Of a stretch of DNA of 64,000 nucleotides, positions 1-12,059 are shown one piece after another. This DNA comes from Catonia carolina (Eukaryota; Arthropoda; Insecta; Hemiptera; Achilidae): the NCBI GenBank assembly GCA_035578175.1, contig JAQMRL010000012.1:18951715-19015714 (forward strand). The letters run 5' to 3'. Position 1 is the first letter of the stretch, and each line of letters begins with the position of its first letter. The notes under the pieces were generated by a model. That model made no database searches. It was not told where the DNA came from and was given only the letters and a program-made list of their open reading frames with translations. A program made the position numbers and the translations under genes.

Positions 1-395
1 ATGCCGTCCATTGCTGTACTTCTGTAATCGACTTTTGTATAGTTTGCCTGTAGCTCCCTCAATACAGTCGTCAACAGCTAGATTATTTTGTACAGTAAAC
101 TTATATTGTGCACTTAAATTACAGGGTCACCACACTTCCTTGAGAACAGCGGCTTTGATTGCCTTCAGTCCAGAATACGCATTTGAGTATTTCTGGGTAC
201 TGTTTCGGCAAAAGTGATCTCAGCTTTTAATGTAATTCACGAAACCACACCTTGTCGAATGCTTGTGATACATCAAGGAAAATTGCAGAACAGATTTATT
301 ATCTTCTAAAGCTTTTTCTATTAGTTATTCTGTGTACCTGATCTATTGTGGAGTGTATTTCTAAAGCCGAACTGATTGGTTTTAACTTCTTAAAA
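1..395 (-). pseudogene. Jockey-like LINE reverse transcriptase fragment, decayed
   Basis: On the minus strand, fragments of a non-LTR reverse transcriptase can be read in several frames. Near 395 there is NQFGFRNTLHN (the QFGFR block). Near 290 there is FLDVSQAFDKVW, which carries the first catalytic Asp of the RT palm. Next come LLPKQYPEILK and a GSV block. Order and spacing match jockey-clade RTs. Stops and frame changes separate the blocks, so it is dead. The YADD region is not visible and the fragment runs off the window edge. Confidence 0.7.
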
Positions 396-417
396 AATAC
401 CAAGAAGTTAAAACCAA
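376..417. repeat. Perfect inverted repeat: 16-bp stem, 10-nt loop
   Basis: Bases 376-391 (TTGGTTTTAACTTCTT) are the exact reverse complement of 402-417, with ten bases between. It sits at the 5' edge of the jockey RT remnant, where homology to the RT stops. A fold-back made during reverse transcription or repair is possible. It is not a bacterial-type terminator. Confidence 0.75.
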
Positions 418-954
418 AAGTAAGAATATCTTACTTACTCTACCAATAATAAAGCATAGTTTTTTCTTCATTTTAAAAAAAATAAAAAATTTAAAATATT
501 AAAGAAAGAAAATAGAATTTTTCTCGTAAACCATTAAGTTTTTCTTTCTCCACCCCTCCCGGCGTGCTCTGTGGTTAAATTTCGACTAATAATCATTTGT
601 CTTGTTTTTTAAAATATCTAGTAATTGTTAGAAAAAAAATAGGATTGCTGGTATTAAAATTAACTTTTTTTAATTTTGGGGGACCACTCCCTTACGTAAT
701 AATTTTTTGAATAATTTATATATAACAAATAATAGTAATATCGGTTTGTATGATGAAGCTTCAGACACTGCAACACTAACGCACTACATGTTCTCACTTC
801 AACACGTCCAACTGCTGAATCGAAATAACAAATTAAAACAATAAAAAATGTACACAATTTCAGTATGTTATCAACGATTGCTTTTTGAATTACTATATGT
901 AATTCTATTACATAGAATTACTTATGCTGTGGATGCCGATTTGTTCGAATAGGC
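418..954. other. AT-rich stretch without a recognisable gene
   Basis: No plausible coding frame was seen. A 21-base motif at 867-887 recurs inverted at 2707-2727 and directly at 27913-27933. It therefore marks one edge of a dispersed repeat that also carries the RAAATAG segment described at 2191. Confidence 0.45.
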
Positions 955-2490
955 ACATGCGCACTAGTTTACCGTAATATTTAAAACTAGCACACAACAG
1001 GGTTGATCCAGTGGTAGTTTCCCCCACAAATCAGCTGTTTTTTTTTTGGAGGAAAAGGTATATGGTTAAAATCCTAGTAAAGGTAGTTACTTTTATACGA
1101 ATTTGAATACTAGACAGTGGTTACCGGTGTGCTTTCATGGTTGGAGTTCAATTAACCATACTTTCTCAGGAATGGTCGGCCTGAGACTGTACAAGACTAC
1201 CTCATTTTCACGTAATACATATTATTCTCATCTCATTGGGACACGAGTAGGTTATTGTTCTTAAATTGACCTTTTTGCAAGGTTACAAATATTAATCATT
1301 AAAAAAATAAAAACTACAACTTAACTGAAGTAGTTGGAATTGATGAAAAGGATTGCAATCTATCGCAAATTGTAGTAACTACCTTCGGGATCAGATATAA
1401 TAGTTTCAGACTTGTAAAAAGTACTCAAGTCAATCGGAAGATGTCAGCCATTGGACAGGTTACAGAATACTATTTTGTCGGATGTCCTCCGATACATGAC
1501 CGCAAAGGAGTAACATATTAAAATCTCCAGACCCCAGCTAGCTTTGAATAGAACTACGGACCTACTGGTCTGCATCCTAGTACTCTTAAATCGTTACACC
1601 ACAATGGTGGCTGGCCCGTTTTGAGACAAGTGTTTTATAGATTTATAGAAAACAAAATCAAGTCGCATTTCTTTTAGTCCTTACCAAAATGTGATAAAAA
1701 TTGTTCTATTGCTTTATTTATTCAAGGGTACTCTTAACACAAAAAATATCTTTCAGAGAAAAAAATGGGACAGCAAGTCGCTTTCGTTATAAAATATTCT
1801 AAATTTTCAAGAAATAATATAATTTTTTTTCAATTTGGTTTGATTTAGGGATCTGTCAATTCCAAAATTTCGAAACTAGATACCACCGAAATTTCAAAAA
1901 CAAATCTGAATCTAGCAACAATTTTTCAATACTGATTCTTAGTTTTCGAACTTTGGCAAAAAAATGTCGTAATTCTCTTAAGAAGTTTCAAGTTTCAAAT
2001 TCGTACGATATTCCGTACTTGAGATAATTTTTACACGCACAACTATTTATCTTTTTCTCCAAAAATCAGCCGTTAAAAAAGCTGTTCCATATCACTGGAC
2101 CGACATAGTGGGTTAGTTTTGATATTACTATGACAAATTAGTGCGCATGTGACAAGTGATTCGTTATAAAGTTGCAGGAGAGGAAGAACGTTGCACATGA
2201 TAGAGCGAGCTGCAGCTACTGCTGGTACATCAGCTGTTTCTGAACCTGTCGAGAATGGTCTTAAAAATAACGAAATGAAAGTGCCCTTGTGTCCTGCAGG
2301 TTCAGATTCCACAACCGAAAGTCTGCAGTCGCAGTACGAATCACAAAAAAATAGCAGCTTATTAAGCCCTGTTACTAGTTATCATGTAACATTGACCAAA
2401 ACCGGGAAAATGGTGCAAATTTTTAATTATTACACAGAGAAATGTAAGGGGAAAACGACAGAGCCCATTCGAAACAAATTAGTTGTAATC
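955..2490 (+). repeat. Left arm of a 5.4-kb inverted duplication
   Basis: This arm is the reverse complement of 4845-6372, with scattered substitutions and small indels. Matched landmarks are 960-1035 with 6290-6370, a SINE-D copy (about 1000-1270 with 6040-6310), and the open frames at 2073-2312 and 5024-5263, which encode nearly the same 79-residue string. The spacer (2491-4844) holds a TIR element and a transposase remnant. It could be the long TIR of a foldback-type element or two opposed copies of one repeat. Confidence 0.75.
1000..1270 (+). repeat. SINE-D copy (tRNA-like head plus conserved tail)
   Basis: The head has a box A-like GGTTGATCCAGTGGTAG followed by a degraded box B near 1060. 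The body with GGTTACCGGTGT and a tail ending in a polymorphic run recurs at 6040-6310, 34886-35030, 35600-35720, 35795-36062 and 58270-58560. Both strands and clustered copies support a SINE. The copy in this arm is older than the inverted duplication, because its partner arm has it too. Confidence 0.6.
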
Positions 2491-2499
2491 ACGAATTAG
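2191..2499 (+). other. Repeat-borne open frame, RAAATAG segment (unknown)
   Basis: An open frame of 102 codons starts with MHMIERAAATAG. The first 45 codons are repeated at 5001-5150 (minus) and 27700-27835 (minus), with the same frame open in all three copies. The opposite strand is also open in two copies, and many differences change the amino acid, so coding constraint is not shown. I recognise no domain. It may be a leftover exon of a transposon gene or simply a stop-poor repeat. Confidence 0.3.
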
Positions 2500-2840
2500 C
2501 TGTTGTGTACATTCTGTACATTGAAGCCGATTCGTGGGGACAACTTTACCACTAGACCAAAAAATATTACGATGATAAACTAGCGCGCATGTACCTTTGC
2601 AGCATGTACCTAACATCTGCTGCATATGTTTTATTAAGTAATGCTATTGTAAATCTTTTGTATAATAATCGCTGATGACCAAGCTGTTGAGATTAAGGAA
2701 ACTTAACAAAAAGCAATCGTTGACAACGTACTGTGCTTATACAAGCTCCGTGTATGTCTGGAATGAAATTAGTATCGAAGTTACTAGTCATACTGAAAAC
2801 ATGCAGTCAGCAACTAAATTTAAAGTATCATTAATACGAT

Positions 2841-4003
2841 AAGGTAGCCATACACGTTGCGGTAAGCCTGTCAGTTATTCCTGAACAGTCCGCCGGAGAC
2901 CGGTCGGCCTATCGCCCTATCGCCCTATCGCCCTGAAAACCCCATACACCATCAGTTCAGTACAGACCGGCAAGCACTCCAGTTCCATTTTAATTTTGAT
3001 TGTTGTTTAATAATGCTCCCCAGTGACGGAAGATGCTCGTGCGATTCTCGCTTCATTAGTAGTTTTAGAGACAAACAAAATAAATAAAATAAAACTGAGA
3101 AAATAACGTGAAGTGTGGTGTAAAAAGTAGTTGCTGATGAGAAACACTAATTTACTGAACGAATTGAAAGTGACCCCAAAAGATTGGCACAACTTCCTAA
3201 GATTGGACGAAAGTACATACCTACAGCTTTTATCATTTGTTGCTCCATTGATTGAAAAACAAAATTGTGATGAGAACTGCGATATCCCCTCATGAACGAC
3301 CTACTGCAACTGAGGTTTCTAGCTGCTGGGAGAAGTTTTGAGGACCTGAAGTTTTCGACTATCATAAATCACAATCAATCAATTACATATCACCGTCAAT
3401 CATCATATCACTCATATCATTGTTATGGTACATAGATGTCATCTGGAGATGTACCGGTTTTTGTTAAATCTCTCACTTTTTTCATTTTCCTATAGCTGCT
3501 CCTCAAGTTATTAACTTTTTCAAAACAGTTTTGTTACAATTCAAATCTACCTCTTTCCATACTTGTGCCAATCGGTCGTACGCAGCTTCTTTCTTCACCT
3601 TATCGTGGTACTCTAAACCTCACGTTCCACCAGCACTTTTCACTTAGATAAACGTTAATAAAACCCTCAACACTGATTTTTTTTCTCCCGTGACATTTTT
3701 GCAGACAGAAAGAGCTCAATTCTGAACGATACAATACTGCAGTGACAAGATAAACACTGCTCACCATGCGGACGGACTGTCACAGGCGGCCGGCGGCCCG
3801 GCGTCTCTCCCGACACACGTACCGGCTTGCCTGAACTCTCTTCAGGCCTGCTGGTTGGACGATTGTGTTTTCGTTCGATCACCGGCCACTTGTTCAGTCG
3901 GATCAGACAGGCCAGCCAGACACAACACACGTTCCGGCCGCCGGTCTCCGGCGGACTGTTCAGACATAACTGATAGGCTTGCCGAAACGTGTATGGCTAC
4001 CTT
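2841..4003. mobile_element. Non-autonomous DNA element with long TIRs
   Basis: About 60 bases at 2843-2905 are the inverted match of 3941-4001. Both ends begin with AGGTAGCCATACACGTT and carry the shared block GAACAGTCCGCCGGAGACCGG in TIR orientation. A TA lies beside each end, with one extra T on the right, so the exact target duplication is unclear. A 9-base motif is repeated three times near 2906-2935. No transposase frame is inside. The superfamily is unknown. Confidence 0.7.
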
Positions 4004-4035
4004 TAGCTCACTTGTTAGTCCATTTTATTTTGCTA

Positions 4036-4132
4036 AATTAACGTCATGGACTTAAAATAAAATCGTAAAAATATCTTAAAATATAAATTAACGTCATGGA
4101 CTTAAAATAAAATCGTAAAAATATCTTAAATA
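4036..4132. repeat. Direct duplication of a segment of about 46 bp
   Basis: The segment AAATTAACGTCATGGACTTA and its following A/T-rich 26 bases at 4036-4080 recur without visible change at 4086-4132. It lies just outside the TIR element ending at 4003. Confidence 0.85.
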
Positions 4133-4405
4133 ACAAAATTAAATAAATATGTATGTATTTCTTGAAACAAATTAAAAATTAACTTACTTGTGATAAATCA
4201 TACTCACACTTTGATAAAACAATCATAGTTCGTTTACAGAAATCACTGTTTATTTTTTTCACTATTAAATATATTTTGCTTCACTATTTTTTCATATTTA
4301 TTCTAGGGGTTCAGCAATATTATCTGTCATCACTTCCAGAACTTAATTCACTGTCACTTTCGCCTCCTACAAGTGACGCGATCCAATCACTTTTTTAATA
4401 CTGTT

Positions 4406-4600
4406 CTAATTTTTCAACTTTTTTACAGTAACTTTTCCACCATTCGCAGCCACCTGTTTCACAGCATTTTTTTCCGTTAATTCATTTAGTCGGTTAAGAC
4501 TTAAATTACCGTTGCTGTTTTCTCTTACAAATTGCTTAATTTTTGCCCAAGTCAATTCTATGGGGTTAAGATCGCACATGTAAGGAGGTAGTCTTAACAA
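4406..4600 (-). pseudogene. C-terminal remnant of a DDE_3-type transposase
   Basis: The 64-residue frame begins with LRLPPYMCDLNPIELTWAKI. This is the characteristic block around the third catalytic residue (NPIE) in DDE_3 / IS630-Tc1-related transposases. Known family members have several hundred residues, whereas only this C-terminal end is present and no DDE block was found upstream. It lies in the spacer of the 5.4-kb inverted duplication. It may belong to the element whose arms form that structure. Confidence 0.6.
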
Positions 4601-4844
4601 CCGTATGCCCGAAGCTGTAGTACTGAGTTGTGTACATTGTTTTATTTTGTAAGCATGACCATATAATGACTTGATGTGCAGTGAGTGGTATTCTTTATAA
4701 TAACAAGGACGCTATAAATCGGGTTCAAAAAAACAAAGTTAATAAGCGATGGACGTAAACAGCGTCCGAAATATTTTTGTTTTTTGTTTCCTTAATTTTT
4801 CCAAAATTCTGGAGAAACCACCCTTCCCTAAATCCAATCTAATT

Positions 4845-6372
4845 TGTTACAATTTGGCTTGTCTTTCTCCCCTTACATTTTACTAAGTAATGAGCAATTA
4901 AAAATGTTCACTATTTTCCCGGTTTTGGTTAAGGTTACATAACTAGTAATAGGGCTCAATAAATACAAACCGATATTGCTGTTATCTTTTTGTAATTATT
5001 AATGCGGCTGCAGACTTTCGGTTGTGGAACCTGAACCTGCAGGACACAAGGGCACTTTTATTTCGTTATTTTTACGAACATTCTCGACATGTTCAGAAAC
5101 AGCTGATGTACCAGCAGTAGCTGCAGCTCGCTCTATCAGGTGCAGCGTTCTTCCTCTCCTGCAACTTTATAACGAATCACTCGTCACATGCGCACTAATT
5201 TGTCACAGTATTATCAAAACTAACCCACTAGGTCGGTCGAGTGGTACGGAACAGCTTTTTTAACGGCTGATTTTTGGAGGAAAGGATAAATAATTGTGTG
5301 CGTAAAAATTATTTCAAGAACGGAGTATCGTATGTTTTTGAAACTTGGGACTTTATCTTAGAGAATTACGACATTTTTTTGCCAAAGTTCGAAAATTAAG
5401 AATCTGTATTGAAAAATCGTTCTAGATTCAGATTTGTTTTTCAAATTTCAGTGGTATCTAGTTTCAAAATTTTGGAATTGACAGATCCCTAAATCAAACC
5501 AAATTGAAAAAAATTATATTCTTGAAAATTTAGAAAAGTATATAACTAAAACTACTTTGTTGTTCCATTTTTTTCTCTGAAATATTTTTTGTGTGTTAAG
5601 TGTACCCTTGAATAAATAAAGCAATAGAACAATTTTTATCACATTTTGGTAAGGACTAAAAGAAATACGACTTGATTTTGTTTTCTATAAATCTATAAAA
5701 CCCTGGTCTCAAAACGGGCCAGTCACCATTGTGGTGTAACGATTTAAGAGTGCTAGAATGCAGGCCAGTAGGTCCGTAGTTCTATTCAAAGCTAGCTGGG
5801 GTCTAGAGATTTTAATATGTTACTCCTTTGCGGTCCTGTATCGGAGGACCTCCGGCAAAATAGTATTCTGTAACCTGTCCATTGTCGGACATCTTCCGAT
5901 TGACTTGAGTATTTTTATATGTCTTAAGCTATTACATCTGATCCCGAAGGTAGTTAACAATTTTCAACAGATTGCTGTCCTTTTCATCAATTCCAACTAG
6001 TCAAGTTGCTGTTTTTTATTTTTTTAATGTTTAATATTTGTACGTAGTAAACTGTTCAGTTTACGAACAATAACCTACTCGTGTCCCAATGAGATGAGAA
6101 TAATATGTATTACGTGAAAATGAGGTAGTCTTGTACAGTCTCAGGCCGACCATTCCTGAGAAAGTATGGTTAATTGAACTCCAACCATGAAAGCACACCG
6201 GTAACCACTGTCTAGTATTCAAATCCGTATAAAAGTAACTACCTTTACTAGGATTTTAACCATATACCTTTTCCCTCAAGAATGTTAATTTGTGGGGACA
6301 ACTACCACTGGATCAACCCGGTGGTGGGTTAGTTTAAATATTACGACGATAAATTAGAGCGCATGTACTATG
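4845..6372 (-). repeat. Right arm of the 5.4-kb inverted duplication
   Basis: This arm matches 955-2490 in inverse orientation, including the open frame at 5024-5263 (MEPEPAGHKGTFISLFLRTF), which mirrors 2073-2312, and a SINE-D copy at about 6040-6310. The arms differ by many substitutions, so the duplication is not recent or is not being homogenised. Confidence 0.75.
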
Positions 6373-8427
6373 GGAATAAACCGGTATCTACAGTATGTCT
6401 TTTATATAATAGTCGCTAATTAATAAGTAAACTACACAATGGATTTAACGTCTTCCGTCCTTCATTCACCTTCATTTTTAAGGTTATAGTCCCAGAAGTT
6501 TGTTGTTCACTGTTAACGTCGCTTGTTGTTATTAGTGTAAACCTGTTGGCCGTTGGTGTATTTAATGGAGAATTTTCTTTTTCTTGACTGGCGTGTTTCC
6601 GCGTGTAGATTGATAACAGCAATCCGATATTTCCAGAAATTTAATTGCAAATTAGCTTTGTTTTTAGATAAATGTGCACTGCCTTTAATCTCGACCGGTG
6701 GGCAAATACTTTATTACGGATTTAAAAACAACGAATGAAATATAAAATATTGGGCGCAATCAGATTCAATTGTGTTTGAGAAGAAAATCCTGACCCCTGG
6801 TAAAGGAACCTTCCCTCTCGCAAAACCAATGCGGCAAGTCAGGTAAGCGTTAGGATGTTGCCCCAATCGCGGTGGGATGAACAGCTGTCATTGGAAAAAC
6901 AAAATGACAAGATAAGGGGCCGAAGGAGCTACCCGAAACAAAATAATTGTCTTTTAGAGCCCCCCATAGTGTAGCACTTGAAAGACAAAATAACATTAAC
7001 AAAGAAAACATTAAAACTAAAAAGATACTTAATTAAACTGGAACATTGTTGAAATTCCTTAAAGTGAAATTAAAAAAATAAAAATAAATTGTTGAATTGC
7101 TAAATGAGTAATGCAGTACAGAAACCCTAAAATAATCAGTAGAAATAAAAATAAAAACAAAAAAATTATAGTAGGTTCAAATAAATATAAAATGCGAAGT
7201 CACATATGAAATCCTACAAAGCATCAAAAATGTAATTAGGGCCTTAACTGGAAAATCTGGAAATTCTAATTCGTAAATCAGAAAAGTATAAATTAATAAT
7301 TCAAAAAGTATAACAATTTTGAAGTACAAAACTTATATAGATATAGTAAACATTAATTGAAGAAATTACATTCAGAGTAAAAGTAAAAAACGTTGAGGCC
7401 TAGTGAAAAGTAGTGCAAAAGGTTATCTGAACTGTGAATATTTACCTCATAATTGTAATCTTACATCCTAGCTATACTAATCATATAAATACATTTATCT
7501 AACCCAAAAATGTTAAGTAAGAACTATTATTAATGAATTCCGCACAAAACCGTAAAACAAAATTAATGTGAGGTCATAATTTCTATTTTGAAGAACTGCT
7601 TTATAAATAACACATTGTTTATTATTATTTAAAATAAATATAAAGAAATTAAGATAAGTAAATGATTCTTTATAAATGACCTTTGGAATTTTTTATAATT
7701 TGAATTTTTCAAAAATTCAAAGGTACATAGCTTAAAGTGAGACAGAACTTCAAATGTATGTTCAGTTCGTAAAACTTTGACTTCATCATTATTCAAGATA
7801 GGTTACAAAATTGTAGAAAATATAATAAAATAAAAATTTTATTTATAAAATTCATCTGAAATTAATAAGTAGAGATGACATAATTAAAAGACAAATGTAT
7901 AGGCGATTTGAAATAGCAATCAAAACAGTATTAAAGTAATGCAGAACCTGAAGTGATATAAGTAAAGAAAATTTACCTAAGTTGGGTAGTAAACAAAAAG
8001 TAATGAAATAATGCCCTTAAAAACAGAAATTTGACAATCCATGAATGATACACTAAAAATGTGACTGATAAGTTAACTGCAAAGAGATGAGTTTTTATAA
8101 AAATCTAGACATTCTGAATTTATATTTGAAAAAATGATTCTTAAGTAAAACCAGGTAGAGATGCATAACTCAGTTTAAAATAACACACTGATAAAAATAA
8201 GTAAATAAAATATTGAATTAAATAAAATTCTGACATACTGTCGTGAATTGATCCTTAGTGGTAACCAATTGATATGGTACCTCCGATGTCAATGACAATA
8301 AGTGATAGTCTTAATGTTTGCAGTAAAGATGAAATTGTGCATATTAAAATGAAATAATCTGGTTTGTCTCGTTCCAATTTGAATTCGTTTTAATTTTCTG
8401 TACGTATTTATAAATTCCATCATTTTT
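6373..8427. other. AT-rich, A-skewed non-coding stretch
   Basis: No supported gene. Bases 6760-6990 are less AT-rich and resemble a TE leader, but I could not assign them. From about 6990 to 8400 the plus strand is strongly A-rich and C-poor, with no long open frame. Confidence 0.5.
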
Positions 8428-8948
8428 AAGTGTGAAATAATGTACCTACATGATAAATTCTAATTTGTACTTAGGAATGTACACTACTTTTTTGGCATTA
8501 TACATCTACTTAACAACAATAAATAACAAACAACAGGCATTATTCAATGCGTTATTCCCAGCCATTTTTCAATGGGTTTTTACTGAGAAATATAACTTCA
8601 ATTATTTGTACAATTGTACAATTGTACTTTTTCAACGGTACAAATTTATATCTATTTTAAGTGTGAAATAATGTACCTACATGTTAAATTCTAATTTGTA
8701 CTTAATATGTACACTACTTTTTTGGCATTATACATCTACTTAACAACAATAAATAACAAACAGGCATTATTCAATGGGTTACTCCTAGCCATTATTCAAT
8801 GGGCTATTCCCAGCCAATATTCAATGGGTTATTCCCAGCCATTATTCAATGGGTTATTCCCAGCCATTATTCAATGGATTTTTAATGAGTAATATACCTT
8901 CCATTGTTTGTACAATTGTATTTTTTCAACGGTACAAATTTATATCGA
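8428..8948 (+). repeat. Tandem duplication (two copies of about 230-285 bp)
   Basis: The block beginning GTGTGAAATAATGTACCTAC at about 8430 recurs at about 8662, and both copies end with a TTTTTCAACGGTACAAATTT motif. The second copy is longer because an internal 25-bp unit has expanded in it. Confidence 0.85.
8765..8887 (+). repeat. 25-bp minisatellite, four to five units
   Basis: Units start at 8765, 8790, 8815, 8840 and (partial) 8865 with core CATTATTCAATGGGTTATTC. The homologous place in the first tandem copy (about 8537-8585) has only one to two units, so the array expanded after the larger duplication. Confidence 0.9.
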
Positions 8949-9114
8949 TTTTCATTTCTCGCCAGATCAGAACACGGGAAAATGTCCAATTCGCAATTTG
9001 TATTTTGTGGCGGGTGTGGACCGGAAAGCGGAGATAATGTTCATAGATACTTGCCGCAGGTACAATGAAAAGAGGGATATTTCAAAGGGTAGTCATATCA
9101 CGAGGTCCTTAATA

Positions 9115-9869
9115 AGGGGAGCAGACCATTTTCATTATCCCTCTACTTGCAATACTAACTTAAGTAGATTTTTTGTAAGAACCGTTAAAGCTACAAAGCT
9201 GAGCTTTGGTACACCTATCTACAGTACCTTTTTACAAATTTGTATCTGAGCTTTTTCATTTATCTTTATCCAATCTGAAAATGATTTTTATTCTCAAAAA
9301 ATGTTCAAACGTAGCCCACATTTTTTTATGAAATAAAACACCAAAAAAAACTCCAAAATCTTTGAAATACCTCTGGATTAAATACACAACTTAGTACTGA
9401 AATGTAGTGTGCGAAATTTCACACTCCTAGGTGGGATGGTTCCTGAAATAAGTGTACCTAAAGTCAAAAAATACAATATGCGGAAAATGCGGATATAGTA
9501 AAAGCATAATACCGTAACAGAAACACCTATGTTGCCAATTGGAATTAACTTCCAAATAAAAACACACCAATATTTATCTTGCTTTACAGCTGATTCCTAT
9601 GCGTTCCAGAAATTATTGTTTTTATGTGAACGCGATCTCCGTAATGTTAGAGCAGTAACATGATTGTATTAATATCAATTTACAAGAATGAAAAACTTAA
9701 AAAATATCGAAAAAACGCTACATACCCCATCAACGTAAAATATAATTTTTCTCAACAGAAAAAGCAACGAATTTCGTGTTATATAGTAATTTAAATAAAG
9801 GAAAACGATCTATAAATATATGGTAAAATTGAAAAATTAATATTTTTTTATTAGTCATTCTGCTCCCCT
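9115..9869. mobile_element. 755-bp TIR element with 5-bp target duplication
   Basis: The left end AGGGGAGCAGA at 9115 is inverted at 9859-9869. TAATA flanks both sides (9110-9114 and 9870-9874). There is no transposase frame, so it is non-autonomous. Neither the terminal sequence nor the 5-bp duplication lets me name a superfamily with confidence. Confidence 0.7.
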
Positions 9870-9874
9870 TAATA

Positions 9875-11239
9875 GGCTTTGAGTGTTCAATTAGTCGAAA
9901 ATGAAAAGTTTGTCAAAATTTTTGTATTGCGAAGAACGAATACATTGTGCAGATTACTTATCATGTTTATGAATTAACGACGACCATGATAAGTTTTATT
10001 GTATTTCGATTTAGACTCGACAAAAGTCAGGTATAGCGCGTAGGGTCAGGGGTCCATTTTGGAATGGATAGCGTAGGGTACGTTCAAAAACAGCATCAAC
10101 GTCATCAGAAGTAAATTTTAACAGAATTACTCATCACTTTTAACATTACTCAGAAAAGGTATCAAACAGATAGCATTACAAAGCCATCAATCTATAGTAC
10201 TATCTAAAAGAACCAAAATATTTTAAACACTTCCCGGTAACTTGAACTGGTTTCTTTGCAGTTTTTCAATCAACATCATCGCTGTCATTGCTTTCACTTT
10301 CACTATCGCTAGATTCGGCTAGTTTCTTCTGCTGTTGTTTCTGTGGTTATGCTGGTGTTTTTTTGGTGTTACAGCAGGTGTTAATATTTTCCGTGGAATT
10401 TCAAATACAGGTTCAATCACAACCGTGTAAAATTAATCATTTTTCGCACTTTCATTTGAGTATAACTTATTTACACCATTTTTTAAATATTTGCTTGTCT
10501 TGAAAGTGCTGTTTTCTAGGTTACTTTATACTTTTAGGTTAACGCTATTTTGTTGTTGGTTTTTGGTTGTTATATATTTCCCCGAGGTACTTGAAGCTAT
10601 AAACTTCCACAATTTTTCCGTAGGCTGTTTTCAGGTGACGCGAGGCTGTTTATTTTATTAGTTTTTCCGTCTACTATCTTCGAGGCTCGTTGTGCCGAAT
10701 AACAGAGGCACTGACTAATAAAACTTTCCTTATCCACAAAGACTAATTTTCGGCTAAATAAAAATTTTTAGAGGTTTTTTTTAAACGAGGTTGGGTTTTC
10801 AAGTAAATACAGCATCCAGAAACCAATTTTTAAAATGAAACACAGATCTAAAACTTCAAACTAAGTTAAATTTGTAAATTTAATTCGGAAAAGGAAAATT
10901 TTGTTGCTTGACTTTTTTAGGCAGTTCTGTTGCAACAAGTTGTGGGAAAAGGCAGTTTTGTTAATAAAACTCCTGGATGATAGATATTACAGCTTTATTT
11001 TATTATTAAAACAGTACTTTAGACATAATGAGAACATAGCTAGACATTATTATAATCATTAACACTAAGGTATAACTGCCAAAAAAAAAAATTATATAAT
11101 ACTCTCTTTAGAGTATTGCATCACCAAGACTTCTTTCGTCTCATACGGAGATATCAGAACGAACATCACACGTATCACAGAAAACACAATACAAATAAAA
11201 CACATAAGGTCATTATGAGTTTTTGTGTCATTATGTGTT
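9875..11239. other. AT-rich DNA, mostly unassigned
   Basis: Apart from the decayed acidic-tail frame at 10270-10515, I see no gene, RNA or repeat edge that I can support here. Confidence 0.4.
10270..10515 (-). pseudogene. Decayed frame with acidic Ser/Asp C-terminal tail
   Basis: Read on the minus strand in one frame, the DNA gives a stretch with two internal stops: VVIEPVFEIPRKILTPAVTP, a Gln/Lys-rich part, then AESSDSESESNDSDDVD and a stop. Such tails occur at the C-terminus of some transposases and nuclear proteins, but there is no diagnostic domain. I infer a dead TE or nuclear protein gene with low confidence. Confidence 0.35.
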
Positions 11240-12059
11240 CGACCTTAATAACCTTAACCTTAATAATATAACTATTTTCATATTTTTTAGAATAGTAATC
11301 CATACATGCGGATTCCTTCTTGAAGCTATAATACGTTTACAATTCATTGTGTACGAGGTGGAGGAAATTTATCTACCCAACTATGAATAAGAGCAATGTC
11401 TTACGGTAAGTTCTCTTATTTTATTAGTATAAGCAGACTGTACAACTGTAATTTGTCGAAATGTAAACTTTTGTCGAAATCCTGTATTATGAAAAATGAA
11501 TGACGAATGATTTTAAATACATTAAGTTGCTGGATTTACGACAAAAACTTGTGTAGTCGTAATTTATACTGTAGAACGAATTATTAAATGAAATTGCTAC
11601 TTAAACTTTTCTTCCAACAGTTTTTCTTAGTAAAATACTATGATTACCATACGATAAATACATTAAAACTTTATAACAATTAAAACGAAAAAATTAAGAA
11701 ATTGTTAGTGGCCTATAGTACTGGCAGATCCCCTAGATGTCATGTAAGACTATGGCCGCGGTTGTGAAATACAGGACAAAGTTAGAAGGCTCCATTATAT
11801 AAGTAGATTGCCAAAACTGAATAAGAAAATATTCCCTTAGTGCCATGCTACGACCTTAAATGTTGCTATGGCCACTGAAAAGTATTGTAAAAAATTGTTC
11901 TGTTCTATTTATGACTGATGGCCGCTGTACTTCAAGGTATCGACCTTCCCATTTGTCCGTATTGCATTTTCAAGGTACAAGGGGTCTGGTACTGTTATGT
12001 CACTGGATGCGGACATTAAGCAGCGGGGGAAAATGTTTGTTACCCTATGATGAGCTGTT

